Assembly (NCBI GenBank): GCA_051208045.1
Contig: JBPJFY010000002.1
Coordinates: 186,001 to 250,000 of the forward strand
DNA from: LZORAL124-50-18 sp051208045
Lineage (GTDB): Bacteria; Pseudomonadota; Gammaproteobacteria; Pseudomonadales; Oleiphilaceae
DNA: 64,000 nucleotides
Direction: 5' to 3'
Each line of letters starts with the position of its first letter. Positions within the stretch are counted from its first letter, which is position 1. Shown piece after piece: positions 25,852 to 34,397 of this stretch. Both the position numbers and the translations under genes were made by a program. The notes under the pieces were generated by a model, which was not told the origin of the DNA, did not search any database, and was given only the letters and a program-made list of their open reading frames with translations.

Positions 25852-26652
25852 TCAGTGTGCAGTGGCTTGAGGGTCCCCGGCGAGGGCGATGTCTTTCTCT
25901 GTCGTTACTGTGTCCTCTGTCGTTACTTTGTCCCCTGTCGTTACTTTGTCATAAAGGAGTGCGACGCGCCGGTTTTCGCCATAATGCAATGTCGATACGA
26001 CGGGTTGGTCGCTGCCCCAGCTTTTTACGGTGATCTGGCTGTTCCTGGCACCCTGGGCCTTCAGAATGTTGGCGATCTTGGTTGCGCGTTTCAGCGCAAG
26101 TTTCTGGTTGTATTCCGGGTTGCCCAAGGCATCGGCGTGGCCTTCAATCGTCATATGCCAATGGGGATTCGCGGCGAGGTAGGCCCCATGCTGTTCAATT
26201 AACTGAATCCCCGGCTCATCCAGCTCGCTTTTGTTGAATCCGTAATAAAACAGCGTTTCCTGAGGATGCGCAGGCGTGTCTGCTTCCTGAGTGAACGCAA
26301 ACTCGGCCTCTCCTGGCGCATTTAAGTGGGTTTGGTCCCGTGTTTTCGGTGTCTCAATCACAAGTGTGGTCATTTCTGGTTCCTCGAGAGCGGGTTCCAC
26401 GGACAGGGCTTCGTCACTGACGGGGGCTGAGTGTGCAAAAGCCGAAGTATCGGCAGCGGCGAGATACGCATCCGCATTGGCGGTCAGGGTATCGGTCGTG
26501 CTGGTTTGCGCAGAGTAGGGAATATGAGGACCGGTTTGCGAGATTTCCATGGGCGGTATGGGTTGATTCGCGCAGGCACCCAGCAATCCAATGGGTGTGC
26601 TGAGCAGCAGGATGCGCAGTGAAGTGGCAAGTCGATGCGAGTGAGGTTTCAT
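25852..26652 (-). CDS. OmpA-family lipoprotein with a repeated C-terminal tail
   Basis: A 266-residue outer-membrane lipoprotein. Signal peptide with lipobox LGAC (Cys27). Residues ~30-125 are a low-complexity, acidic, Thr/Ala-rich linker. Residues ~130-240 are the peptidoglycan-binding OmpA domain (FNKSELDE, TIEGHADALGNPEYNQKLALKRA, where the Asp and Arg hold diaminopimelate). The last ~25 residues contain DKVTTG-DKVTTE-DTVTTE, encoded by three 18-bp units. Single gene with its own terminator. Function: structural link of outer membrane and wall; the linker is unlike that of Pal. Confidence 0.88.
   Translation of the reverse strand: MKPHSHRLATSLRILLLSTPIGLLGACANQPIPPMEISQTGPHIPYSAQTSTTDTLTANADAYLAAADTSAFAHSAPVSDEALSVEPALEEPEMTTLVIETPKTRDQTHLNAPGEAEFAFTQEADTPAHPQETLFYYGFNKSELDEPGIQLIEQHGAYLAANPHWHMTIEGHADALGNPEYNQKLALKRATKIANILKAQGARNSQITVKSWGSDQPVVSTLHYGENRRVALLYDKVTTGDKVTTEDTVTTEKDIALAGDPQATAH
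25897..25950. repeat. 18-bp x 3 tandem repeat inside the OmpA-like gene
   Basis: Units CTCTGTCGTTACTGTGTC (25897), CTCTGTCGTTACTTTGTC (25915) and CCCTGTCGTTACTTTGTC (25933), each differing from the next at one position. They encode three six-residue repeats near the C-terminus of the lipoprotein and keep the frame. Confidence 0.92.
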
Positions 26653-26838
26653 GTTGAAGCTCCTGAGTCTGGTTGTTTTTGCTTGGTAGAAATGATTAAA
26701 ACAGGGGAATCTGGCCGATCAGGGGCGTCGCTATGGCCATTTGCGGTGGAAAAAGGGCAAATTATGGCAGGGTGACACGGGTCGCAGCATACTATACTGT
26801 CAGTAATCCCTTTTGCCCGACTACCCTTGGATCGCGCC

Positions 26839-29013
26839 ATGCCCGTGCAGCAGTTTTTTTTCAGGTTGTTCATTGTATTCAGCCTGTGCCTATCCGGATC
26901 ATTACACGCCGAGAGCACGACGCTCTTGCCCGGGATGGGTCTGAACACAACCACCGACAAAGAAAGCGCTGCCCTCCCGGAGGCGGCAGAGGTGGCGGAC
27001 GAACTGGCCCGACTTGAGCGGGAGCTGGCGGAACTGACGCCTGAATCCGAAGCGGCAGAGGAACTCTCACAACAGATTGCTTTTCTGAAGCGGCAGAAAA
27101 ACGTGTTGGCAGCCATTGCCGCGCTACCCGCTCAGGTGCTGCCATTGCCCGCACTCCCTGCGGATGGCTCCGCATACCCAATCACGCTGTACGATGAGTG
27201 GTTGAAGGCATTGAGTGACATTGAGTCACAGATTCCTGTGAATGCGGAACACCTGGACAGTCAAAAACAGGTCACTCTGGCCGCGCTGAACCAAATAGAA
27301 ACGCTTCAGAAGCAGATGCGTAAACTGGGTGAAGAGCTACCCACGCCCGAGCGGGATATGAGGTTGCAACACCTTAGACGCGCTGAGGCCACCGCCAAAG
27401 CCTGGTGGCAACTCAGCAAACTGGAAGTGCGCCTGCTCTCCCTAACGGATCATCAGCTGCTTTCTGTACAGCAAAAACTGGTCACTGCCCGGCCTGAGAT
27501 CAAAAAGAAAACGGTGTTCGCGCGCAGTCAGTTAGAACAGCAAATCGCAAGTATTGAGGAACGCAGCAATAAACTCAGGGCCCGGCTGGCATCCACGCAG
27601 AGTCAAGCTGAAAAAGTCCGGGCTCTCTGGATCAAAAACCAGAAAAAGGCAGCCCGGGACGCAGAGAGCACGTTGCTGCAGGAGGAATTGGCGGCCAGCT
27701 ACCAAAATATGCATGCATTGCAGCTTCAGGCGGAGTGGCTCCAGTTCGGTTTGGAGCGCGCAGCCATTGAAAAGTTTGCCTGGCAGTTGCGCCATCAGGT
27801 ATGGCAGGGCGCACCGAAAGAATCACTGACGGAGAACCGGGAAAACCTCCGTGCGAAGGAACTGGTGCTGGATCAACAAATGAAAGTCTTGAACCAGCAC
27901 TATGAAACGTTGACCCGAGACTATGGCCAGTTAACGGCCACCATCGAGGCGCTGGACGCCCGGCCTGGCAAGTGGCAAGTCGCACAGCGAGACGCGTTGA
28001 CGGAAAGCATGAACCGGATATCCGCAGAGAAAAACCTGATCGGAGGGACGATGCTGCTGATTCAGCGGGTGAGGGAAGAGTCTGACTGGTCGCTGGACGA
28101 GGTGTCCCTGGCTGAGCTCTGGCAAGCGCTCAGTACGACGGTGGCGAAGATCTGGGGCGCAGAAATTCTGGTGTTTGATGATCAGGCCATTACCCTGGGC
28201 AAGCTCATTGTGGGCATTATTCTGCTCATGACCGGCATCTGGATCGCCAAATTGTTCAGCAAAATGATTGGCAGTTGGATGCTGAGTCGGCTAAAGCTGG
28301 ATGAAGGTGTGATTGCGGTGATTCAGACGGTCGTGTTTTACGTACTGTTAATCAGTGTTGTGCTCTTTGCGCTGAAGTTAATCAACATACCGCTCACGGT
28401 GTTTACGGTGCTGGGCGGTGCCCTGGCCATCGGCATTGGCTTTGGCAGTCAGAATCTCATGAGTAACTTCATCAGTGGGTTGATTCTGTTGGCAGAGCGC
28501 CCCATTCGCGTCGGCGACTTCATTCAGATCGGTGATTTGATGGGCGTCATCTCACACATCGGGGCGCGGAGCACCAAGCTCAAAACGCCGCAGAATGTCG
28601 ATATTATTGTGCCTAACAGTAATTTGCTGGAAGACCGGGTGACCAACTGGACCCTGAGTGACACCAAAGTGCGTACCAGTATTCTGGTGGGGGTGGCGTA
28701 TGGGTCGGATGTGGAGCGCGTGTCCGAACTGCTGAAGAAGGCGGCGGAAGACCACAAGCGGGTACTGAATCAGCCACCGCCGGTCGTGCTCTTCACCGAC
28801 TTTGGGGACAATGCGCTGAGCTTCGAGTTACTCATCTGGGTAAACATGCGTCGACTGCTGGAGCGTCGTATGGTCGAGAGTGACTTGCGATTCCGGATTG
28901 ACCAATTGTTTCGTGAGGCGAATATCTGCATTGCCTTTCCGCAGCGGGACGTCCACCTCGATACGCTCCGGCCGTTGGAAGTGAAAATGGTGAGCGCTCA
29001 GGAACGCGACTGA
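26839..29013 (+). CDS. MscS-family mechanosensitive channel with large periplasmic coiled-coil domain
   Basis: A 724-residue inner-membrane protein. Signal peptide (~1-24, ends LHA-E). Residues ~30-430 are almost entirely helical and charged (coiled coils) and lie in the periplasm. Membrane helices follow at ~450 and ~490, then the pore helix VFTVLGGALAIGIGFGSQNLMSNFISGLILL, the MscS signature, and the cytoplasmic beta and alpha/beta domain (RPIRVGDFIQIGDLMGVI, IIVPNSNLLEDRVTNWT). The layout recalls MscK (KefA) but with fewer membrane helices. It releases solutes when membrane tension rises. ATG 26839 gives the signal peptide; TTG 26827 is also in frame. It overlaps rsmE by 16 bases, tail to tail. 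Confidence 0.9.
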   Translation: MPVQQFFFRLFIVFSLCLSGSLHAESTTLLPGMGLNTTTDKESAALPEAAEVADELARLERELAELTPESEAAEELSQQIAFLKRQKNVLAAIAALPAQVLPLPALPADGSAYPITLYDEWLKALSDIESQIPVNAEHLDSQKQVTLAALNQIETLQKQMRKLGEELPTPERDMRLQHLRRAEATAKAWWQLSKLEVRLLSLTDHQLLSVQQKLVTARPEIKKKTVFARSQLEQQIASIEERSNKLRARLASTQSQAEKVRALWIKNQKKAARDAESTLLQEELAASYQNMHALQLQAEWLQFGLERAAIEKFAWQLRHQVWQGAPKESLTENRENLRAKELVLDQQMKVLNQHYETLTRDYGQLTATIEALDARPGKWQVAQRDALTESMNRISAEKNLIGGTMLLIQRVREESDWSLDEVSLAELWQALSTTVAKIWGAEILVFDDQAITLGKLIVGIILLMTGIWIAKLFSKMIGSWMLSRLKLDEGVIAVIQTVVFYVLLISVVLFALKLINIPLTVFTVLGGALAIGIGFGSQNLMSNFISGLILLAERPIRVGDFIQIGDLMGVISHIGARSTKLKTPQNVDIIVPNSNLLEDRVTNWTLSDTKVRTSILVGVAYGSDVERVSELLKKAAEDHKRVLNQPPPVVLFTDFGDNALSFELLIWVNMRRLLERRMVESDLRFRIDQLFREANICIAFPQRDVHLDTLRPLEVKMVSAQERD

Positions 29014-29738
29014 GAAAAATCTCCCCAATGCCATTGCAGCACGGAAAGTGCCGCCAGAGGCGCAGTTTCAGTTCGAAGAATCCGGGGGCCCAGCGCCAGT
29101 GTTTGAAAATGGTGAGCATGGGCAAGGCTCAGTTCCGCGTCGCTGAAACCACCCTCCGGGCCGACGAGCACAGCGATCGATTGAGGCGCTGCCGTGTCAC
29201 CCAGGCGATGGGGATTGGCATAATGCAGAACGAATCGTCGATCTTCATCGCGGCCTTCCACCCATTGAGTGAGGGGAGTGGCGGGATGAATGGCTGGCAC
29301 CTCAGCGCGGCCACTCTGTTCACAGGCATGAATCGCAATTTGCTGCCAATGCTGCAAGCGCTTGTCCTGCCGTTCCGCATTCAATTTGACATCGCACCGT
29401 TCGCTGAACAAAGGCGTGATTTCTGTGACACCTAGCTCCGTGGCTTTTTGCACCATGTAATCCATGCGGTCGCCTTTAGAGATGACTTGCCCTACATGCA
29501 GCCGGATCGGCGACGGGGCAGGTCCCGCAGAGCTTGCCGAAATGTCTACGGTGACCTGTTTCTTGGTAATGCTTGAAATGGTGCCCGTGTAATTCAGTCC
29601 ATCGCCGTTAAACAGTTCCACGGCCTGGCCCTGTCGAGCCCGTAATACCTTGCTGAGGTGATGTGTCGGGCCTTCCGGGAGATCGATGGATTGATTGACG
29701 CTCAGGGGTGTGTCAACGTAGAGCCGAGTTGTTCTCAT
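28998..29738 (-). CDS. rsmE: 16S rRNA m3U1498 methyltransferase RsmE
   Basis: A 246-residue SPOUT-class methyltransferase that modifies U1498 of 16S rRNA with SAM. It has an N-terminal PUA-like domain (RTTRLYVDTPL, VELFNGDGLNYTGTI) and the knotted C-terminal domain with VLVGPEGGFSDAEL and LGPRILRTETAPLAALSVLQ, both signatures of the family. Length is normal (E. coli 243). ATG 29738. The 3' end overlaps the converging channel gene. Confidence 0.95.
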   Translation of the reverse strand: MRTTRLYVDTPLSVNQSIDLPEGPTHHLSKVLRARQGQAVELFNGDGLNYTGTISSITKKQVTVDISASSAGPAPSPIRLHVGQVISKGDRMDYMVQKATELGVTEITPLFSERCDVKLNAERQDKRLQHWQQIAIHACEQSGRAEVPAIHPATPLTQWVEGRDEDRRFVLHYANPHRLGDTAAPQSIAVLVGPEGGFSDAELSLAHAHHFQTLALGPRILRTETAPLAALSVLQWHWGDFSQSRS

Positions 29739-29804
29739 CGTGTTTTGTCATTCGCACTTTAGGGGGGCTTGGCGTTGGGCTATTATTCCTGCCGATGCCC
29801 GGAA

Positions 29805-30689
29805 TCACAAGGGGTTTCTAAATCGCCAGGCGAGAAAACGGCTGTTTTTCCGCCCCTGCGCCATGGGGATCACGCGCACCTCCGTGGCGCTCAGCTTATG
29901 CAGCTGATCTTCACACTGTCGCAGATTGCCCTGTTTGGACACCAGGCAGGTAAACCAGCCAACCTGGTGTCCAAACACTGCACTCTCAGAGATCATGCGC
30001 TTGATGAAGGCTACTTCGCCGCCTTCGCACCAGAGTTCATTGCACGTGCCCCCAAAGGGTAGCGCGCCAGCAGGCCACTTTTTCAGGTTGGCCCGGGCTG
30101 CCACCGATTCCGACGCAAAAAAGGGCGGATTGCACACCGTGAGATGAAAAAACTCATCCGGCGCAATAACGCCTCGAAAGATCGCCGATCTGTCTTCCTG
30201 CTGTCGGAGTGAAATTAAAGAAGCGAGATCGGGATTTGACGGCAGATGGTTCGCCGCCGCGGTGAGTGAGGCGAGATGAATGTCGGTACCGACACAGGTC
30301 CACCCGTAAATCCGGGCACCAAGTAACGGATAGATTGCACTGGCACCGGTACCTATATCCAGAAGCCGTACCTCATCCAGAAGCCGTACCTCGCGTGACG
30401 GATGGTGGTGGGTGTGAGGGCTTTCATTCAGCAGGTCTGCAGCGTAGTGCAGGTAATCCGCGCGACCCGGCACCGGCGGGCAGAGGTGGCCCGCCGGGAG
30501 GGTCCACCCGGTGATCTGATAGTCCACAGCCAGCAGCGCTTGATTCAGGCAAAGCACGGCGGCGGGGTCGGAAAAATCCGGCGTTGGCTTTTCCGGTGAT
30601 CCTGCCGTGAGAAACGGCTGCAGAGGCGGCCAGCGCTCGGCCAGGGCGACAAAGTCGTGGGGACCGTTGTGTCGATTTCGGGGATGCAT
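29805..30689 (-). CDS. rlmF: 23S rRNA m6A1618 methyltransferase RlmF
   Basis: A 294-residue SAM-dependent methyltransferase that modifies A1618 of 23S rRNA. The start (MHPRNRHNGPHDF) is the RlmF hallmark. SAM motif I is LLDIGTGASAIYPLLGARIYGW and the catalytic motif is VCNPPFFAS. Just before motif I the sequence reads EVRLLDEVRLLDIGTG, caused by a perfect 18-bp tandem duplication at 30357-30392; one copy is therefore extra relative to the family pattern. Reading frame is intact. It is divergent from the secreted protein gene at 30796. Confidence 0.93.
   Translation of the reverse strand: MHPRNRHNGPHDFVALAERWPPLQPFLTAGSPEKPTPDFSDPAAVLCLNQALLAVDYQITGWTLPAGHLCPPVPGRADYLHYAADLLNESPHTHHHPSREVRLLDEVRLLDIGTGASAIYPLLGARIYGWTCVGTDIHLASLTAAANHLPSNPDLASLISLRQQEDRSAIFRGVIAPDEFFHLTVCNPPFFASESVAARANLKKWPAGALPFGGTCNELWCEGGEVAFIKRMISESAVFGHQVGWFTCLVSKQGNLRQCEDQLHKLSATEVRVIPMAQGRKNSRFLAWRFRNPL
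30357..30392. repeat. Perfect 18-bp tandem duplication inside rlmF
   Basis: ATCCAGAAGCCGTACCTC occurs twice back to back with no mismatch. On the minus strand it encodes the duplicated EVRLLD next to SAM-binding motif I. The lack of any divergence suggests a recent event. Confidence 0.97.
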
Positions 30690-30795
30690 ACAGGCGGAAA
30701 CTTTCCCGGGAATGACCTATGTTTAAAAGAGTGCGTAGGGTAGCACGAATGTGGTGTGGATCAATGGCCAAAAAACGAGGTAGGGGAGCGAGGGA

Positions 30796-32283
30796 ATGAA
30801 GAATCGATACAGCCTGTTCAGCGTATTGCTGTTGTGGAACGGTTTCTCCGGTGGTGCGCTGGCCGAAAAACTCTTCCTGAACCACGGAGAAGCTCGGCTA
30901 CTCACGCAAAATGGCGACGTATACGGCGCCGGAGGCAACGAATCATTGTCGCTCGCTGAGTCGTTGATCGTCACGCTGGATGGCAATATCGAAAATCTGA
31001 CGTTACCCGAAGCTCTGTCGTCCTACGCTTTTTCTGTACAGGGCACACGCGTTCAGGTGACCGGTTCGGATGGGAGTGAAACCCAACTACGGGGGTTGAA
31101 TCAGCCCATGAATCTTCAATTCAGTGATACCAGCGTATCGCTGACGCTGAACGGCTTCGGTGACGCCTCGCTGGGTGATGTATCCCTCACGGCGGACCCC
31201 CGCTCTTGGGATGAACTCTCCGGATCAAACACAACACTACCCAGTTTTGCTTTCGAGGCAGACCCCGGAATCCGATTGGCGTGCGCAGCCGTGCCCAGAA
31301 TCGGTTTTGATGCTACCAGTGCCCAATACTACCTGTATCACGCCCGAGCGCTGAACTCCGGAGCAACCGCCACCTATGCTTTATCTTCTGATGGGCTGAC
31401 CTTTGGGGAATCGCAATCCGTGCAAACCAGAATAGAAGCCGATGGCTCGGAGAAGCCGCCCATTTTGAATGAGCGTACGGGGTTTCCTGAAGTCGTCAGG
31501 TTGCCTGAGCAGGTTGAGTCTGCTATTTGTGGCTCAATCGAACACCGTATTTTCCACTCGAATGGCAAGTCTGAAGGCAATGTAGGTTTTGGCACCGGTA
31601 TCTCCTCCGATTGTTCCAAAGATGGCATTTGGTTTCAGGGCGAACAGACGGACTGGGTGCTCTCGCCCGATGGTGGGGAGGTGGGCGTAACGACCGCCTT
31701 TGTTATGAACAACCGGGTGCATGTGTTCACGATGGATGGCAAGTCCCCCAACGCCAGTCAGGAATACCGCCACCGGGTGTGGCACTACCGCTCTACGGAT
31801 GCGGTCGGGGAGCAGTTTGAACTGATTTCAGATGATCCGCTGAACAATGGGCCAACCGTTGAACCCCGTGATCGACAAAATGACCCCATGTCATTCGAAT
31901 GGGCGACCGGCAAACGTGTTATTCTCACCATGAAGCAACATGCTGGACCGATTAACCCACCGGAAGTGTTGACCGGTGAGATCTATGGCTGGTGGTTGAG
32001 TGATGACAATGACACCGAGACGGTTGCGCTCGCTCCCTACGGAGGGAGTGCGAGCGAGCCATTGATCACTGTGGAGGATTTTGTGGCGGCGGGCCACGAT
32101 GTCTACAGTGTCAACGACCCCTCCATGTACCGCATGCCCGATGGGAGTTATCGCATGTATCTAGGCGCGCTGGTCAATATTGCCCAGTACCCGGACAATC
32201 CCGAGTTAGCGAATTGTCCCGCGTCCTATCCCGGCAAGTCTGCGACGTATGCCTGGGTGATACTGTCCGCCCGGTCCTTGTAA
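30796..32283 (+). CDS. Secreted protein sharing the N-terminal module of the beta-helix protein; beta-propeller-like body
   Basis: A 495-residue exported protein. Signal peptide 1-23 (GGALA-E). Residues ~24-133 repeat the module of the protein at 13996: VTLDGNIENLTLPEALSSYAF (from ~60), VQGTRV, RGLNQPMNLQFSD and LTLNGFGDASLG. The remainder (~155-495) has many short beta strands with aromatic turns (YYLYHARALN, RHRVWHYRSTD, DPSMYRMPDGSYRMYLGA), resembling the five-bladed propeller of GH43/GH32-type enzymes; the DPSM and MPDGSYRMYL segment is the strongest hint. Catalytic acids cannot be assigned. Six or more Cys suggest disulfides. GAGCGAGGGA precedes ATG 30796. Confidence 0.7.
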   Translation: MKNRYSLFSVLLLWNGFSGGALAEKLFLNHGEARLLTQNGDVYGAGGNESLSLAESLIVTLDGNIENLTLPEALSSYAFSVQGTRVQVTGSDGSETQLRGLNQPMNLQFSDTSVSLTLNGFGDASLGDVSLTADPRSWDELSGSNTTLPSFAFEADPGIRLACAAVPRIGFDATSAQYYLYHARALNSGATATYALSSDGLTFGESQSVQTRIEADGSEKPPILNERTGFPEVVRLPEQVESAICGSIEHRIFHSNGKSEGNVGFGTGISSDCSKDGIWFQGEQTDWVLSPDGGEVGVTTAFVMNNRVHVFTMDGKSPNASQEYRHRVWHYRSTDAVGEQFELISDDPLNNGPTVEPRDRQNDPMSFEWATGKRVILTMKQHAGPINPPEVLTGEIYGWWLSDDNDTETVALAPYGGSASEPLITVEDFVAAGHDVYSVNDPSMYRMPDGSYRMYLGALVNIAQYPDNPELANCPASYPGKSATYAWVILSARSL

Positions 32284-32488
32284 TACTTATGCACAAGTAG
32301 GTATCACTTTAGGGATGGTATGCACAATGTCTGTGCAACATTGCAATGAATTGTCCGTGGGGCAGAGGAAGTAAAAAACAAAAGTGTGCTGGATTTGAAC
32401 GAAAAGTGGTCTATTGGCATAGCTGCTGCTTCAGTGATTGTGTCGTATGCGGAAGCGTACTGCCATATAGAAGAACTGGAGGAATGAA

Positions 32489-32617
32489 ATGTCTATGTCA
32501 AACGAAGCCACCTTTGAAACCGAACGTGCGCCGGTCGTAGCATCACTGTCCGGTGTAAAAACCCACATTAAGCGATTTTTGGTCGCCTATTTCGAGCGTA
32601 TGTATTACCACTATTGA
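32489..32617 (+). CDS. Small protein of 42 residues, unknown function
   Basis: ATG 32489 has a near-perfect GGAGGA ribosome site five bases upstream. The product begins MSMSNEATFETE, has a mildly hydrophobic middle (VVASLSGVKTH), and ends in a basic-aromatic tail (IKRFLVAYFERMYYHY). A stable hairpin follows the stop at 32623. The 205-bp gap upstream leaves room for its own promoter. An overlapping ATG at 32484 in another frame gives only 18 codons and lacks good spacing. The aromatic amphipathic end suggests membrane contact or protein binding. I recognise no family. Confidence 0.6.
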   Translation: MSMSNEATFETERAPVVASLSGVKTHIKRFLVAYFERMYYHY

Positions 32618-32622
32618 AGCTC

Positions 32623-32658
32623 GTGCCGCGTGCATCTGGCGTTAGATGCGCGCGGTAC
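32623..32658. terminator. Long hairpin after the small gene
   Basis: Fifteen pairs (two G-U) between 32623-32637 and 32644-32658 with a 6-base loop. There is no good T run on either strand, so it may stabilise the mRNA or act as a weak bidirectional terminator between the small gene and the converging gene at 32675. Confidence 0.55.
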
Positions 32659-32674
32659 TAAAGGGATCTTTCCG

Positions 32675-33376
32675 TCACCCTTCTTCCTGCATCGTATGAA
32701 TCATTGATTCGATGTGGTGAGAAAGCTCATTGAGCTGCGTGTGACTCAGTTCGGAGACGAGTTTTCGAATTAACGACTGGATGGCTTTCTGCACCTGCGC
32801 GATGCCGACATCTGCCGTTTTCTTGCCAAAGCCTTTCAGGTTCACCATATCGGTGGGTTGGTGATAGTAATGAATGGTGGATTCGTCCACCAGATCACAG
32901 AGCGCTTTCACCACGTCATCGATGTACGTATCCCGGTTGTCATTGGTCCGCACCATTTCGATCAGGCGCATCGCGCGTTGATGCAAATCCTCGGTGAGTC
33001 GAAAAATCAGCACAGGCTCCGTCGAATTGTGGCGGGTGTGCAACATGTTTTCGAGATAGTTACTGATTGCCTTTAACTCGCCCATCGAGCGCTTCTTAAA
33101 GAATTGCTTGATCACCAGGTCAAGGCCGGCCATGACGGCTGAAATTCCTGAGTCTGCCGACTTTTTCACCATCGGGTGCAAAGGCACAATCTCTGTTGGT
33201 TTGTGGTAGTAGCTGGCCAGCCCGAGACGGGTGAGTCGTGATACCACTTCTGCGGATGATTTGCAGAGCTGTTCAATCGGTTGGCTTTCGCTTTTGATCT
33301 GTTCAACCGTAGTGCGTGCAAAATCGTAGGTGGCTGTGTCGATCGAAAAGCCCCAATAACCCACGTGCTCTGTCAT
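32675..33376 (-). CDS. Unknown protein with an internal duplication
   Basis: A 233-residue, apparently cytosolic helical protein. Two halves are alike: first half ASYYHKPTEIVPLHPMVKKSADSGI ... ELKAISNYLENMLHTR (~50-115), second half IHYYHQPTDMVNLKGFGKKTADVGI ... QLNELSHHIESMIHTM (~165-230). Each half has a YYH.PT motif followed by a KK[ST]AD[SV]GI motif and a helix with E.M.HT. I know no family name. ATG 33376 follows GGGAG five bases ahead; an in-frame GTG at 33412 would add 12 residues. Neighbours give no functional hint. Confidence 0.7.
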   Translation of the reverse strand: MTEHVGYWGFSIDTATYDFARTTVEQIKSESQPIEQLCKSSAEVVSRLTRLGLASYYHKPTEIVPLHPMVKKSADSGISAVMAGLDLVIKQFFKKRSMGELKAISNYLENMLHTRHNSTEPVLIFRLTEDLHQRAMRLIEMVRTNDNRDTYIDDVVKALCDLVDESTIHYYHQPTDMVNLKGFGKKTADVGIAQVQKAIQSLIRKLVSELSHTQLNELSHHIESMIHTMQEEG

Positions 33377-33696
33377 ATCTGCTCCCAATTGTGCTGCTTG
33401 TGTACCGGTCACTCAAAATCCCTCTTGCTCATCAAATGAAAATGTATTTTTTCTGCCTGTTGGCAGGCTGAGGGCATTATAAGTCAGACTGGAATTTTTG
33501 AATTGGCACAAATGCACAAAAACAGATAAAAAATGATCAATGCTAATCGTCGGGCGAAAGGCTGAGAAACGGCGTTTATGTCTTTTGATGCCGGATTTGA
33601 ATTTTGTCCCACGCCAACTACACTCAGCATGAGCTTACGGACGATTTCATGAGGAAGGATCTGCCAACATGGTCAAACTCTCTCAGGAGATACCAC
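33377..33696. other. Intergenic region before the orphan binding-protein genes
   Basis: About 320 bases between divergent genes. It contains a small hairpin (GCCTG-TTGG-CAGGC near 33456-33469), A/T-rich promoter-like sequence around 33490-33535, and an open frame continuous with the next gene that I attribute to chance. No known riboswitch pattern is visible. Confidence 0.5.
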
Positions 33697-34377
33697 ATGA
33701 AAACACTGATTCACTTAGTTTGTCTGGTTGTATTTGCCTTACCGCTGCAGGCGGAAACCTGGAAAATCACTTCGTTGGAGTGGCCACCCTATTCCGGTAA
33801 AGACCTGGAAGGAAATGGCACGGCCATTGAAGCACTTCGTTCGGCACTCAAAACAAAAGGAATAGAACTGGTTGTTGAGTTTTACCCGTGGGAGCGCGCA
33901 CAGAAAATGGCGTCTGATCCAGGCTATGTTGGGTATTTCCCCGCGTGGCCGGAAGAGGTGGGTGAGGGATTTGTCGGGTCCAACGGTGTTCAGAATTCCA
34001 CCGTGGGTGTGCTGTTCAAAAAGGGCGCTGATATTCAATGGACCAGCGTGAACGAGTTGTTCAGCAAGTACAAGGTGGGGTTGATCAAGTCTTACGTTTA
34101 TCCGGCCGCCATTCAGAAGGCCTCTGCGGCGAATCCTGGCAACACCAGTCCGGCATCTAATGAAGAAACGCTGCTCAAGAAACTGGCTGGCGGACGTATG
34201 GATGTGGCCATTACTGACCCGAAAGTCATGCTCTTCTATGCGCAACAGGCCAATATTTCCGATATCGAAGCGTCGACCGCAACGCTGGAAGAAAAGCCAT
34301 TGGTGGTGTCTTTTGCCGATAAACCGGAAAACCAGTCCCGCTTAAAACTGTTGAACGAGATTTTATCCGGACAGTAA
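33697..34377 (+). CDS. Periplasmic solute-binding-like protein, orphan
   Basis: A 226-residue exported protein: signal peptide 1-19 (VFALPLQA-E), then a type-2 periplasmic binding fold of the amino-acid (SBP_bac_3) type, with ITSLEWPPYSGKDLEGNG at the start, VEFYPWERAQKMA, and a C-terminal lobe ending in NQSRLKLLNEILSG. The PPYSG and PWERA motifs are common in such proteins that have no transporter. AGGAGA lies upstream of ATG 33697. It is followed 20 bp later by a second member of the same fold, so the pair probably arose by duplication or works together. Ligand unknown. Confidence 0.75.
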   Translation: MKTLIHLVCLVVFALPLQAETWKITSLEWPPYSGKDLEGNGTAIEALRSALKTKGIELVVEFYPWERAQKMASDPGYVGYFPAWPEEVGEGFVGSNGVQNSTVGVLFKKGADIQWTSVNELFSKYKVGLIKSYVYPAAIQKASAANPGNTSPASNEETLLKKLAGGRMDVAITDPKVMLFYAQQANISDIEASTATLEEKPLVVSFADKPENQSRLKLLNEILSGQ

Positions 34378-34397
34378 GGGAGCGCTTGATTATCGGT

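Noticed and set aside
33540..33600. GC-rich stretch with GAAAGGC and GAAACG that recalls a c-di-GMP riboswitch
   Set aside because: The conserved core and tetraloop-receptor pairing of GEMM elements could not be found.
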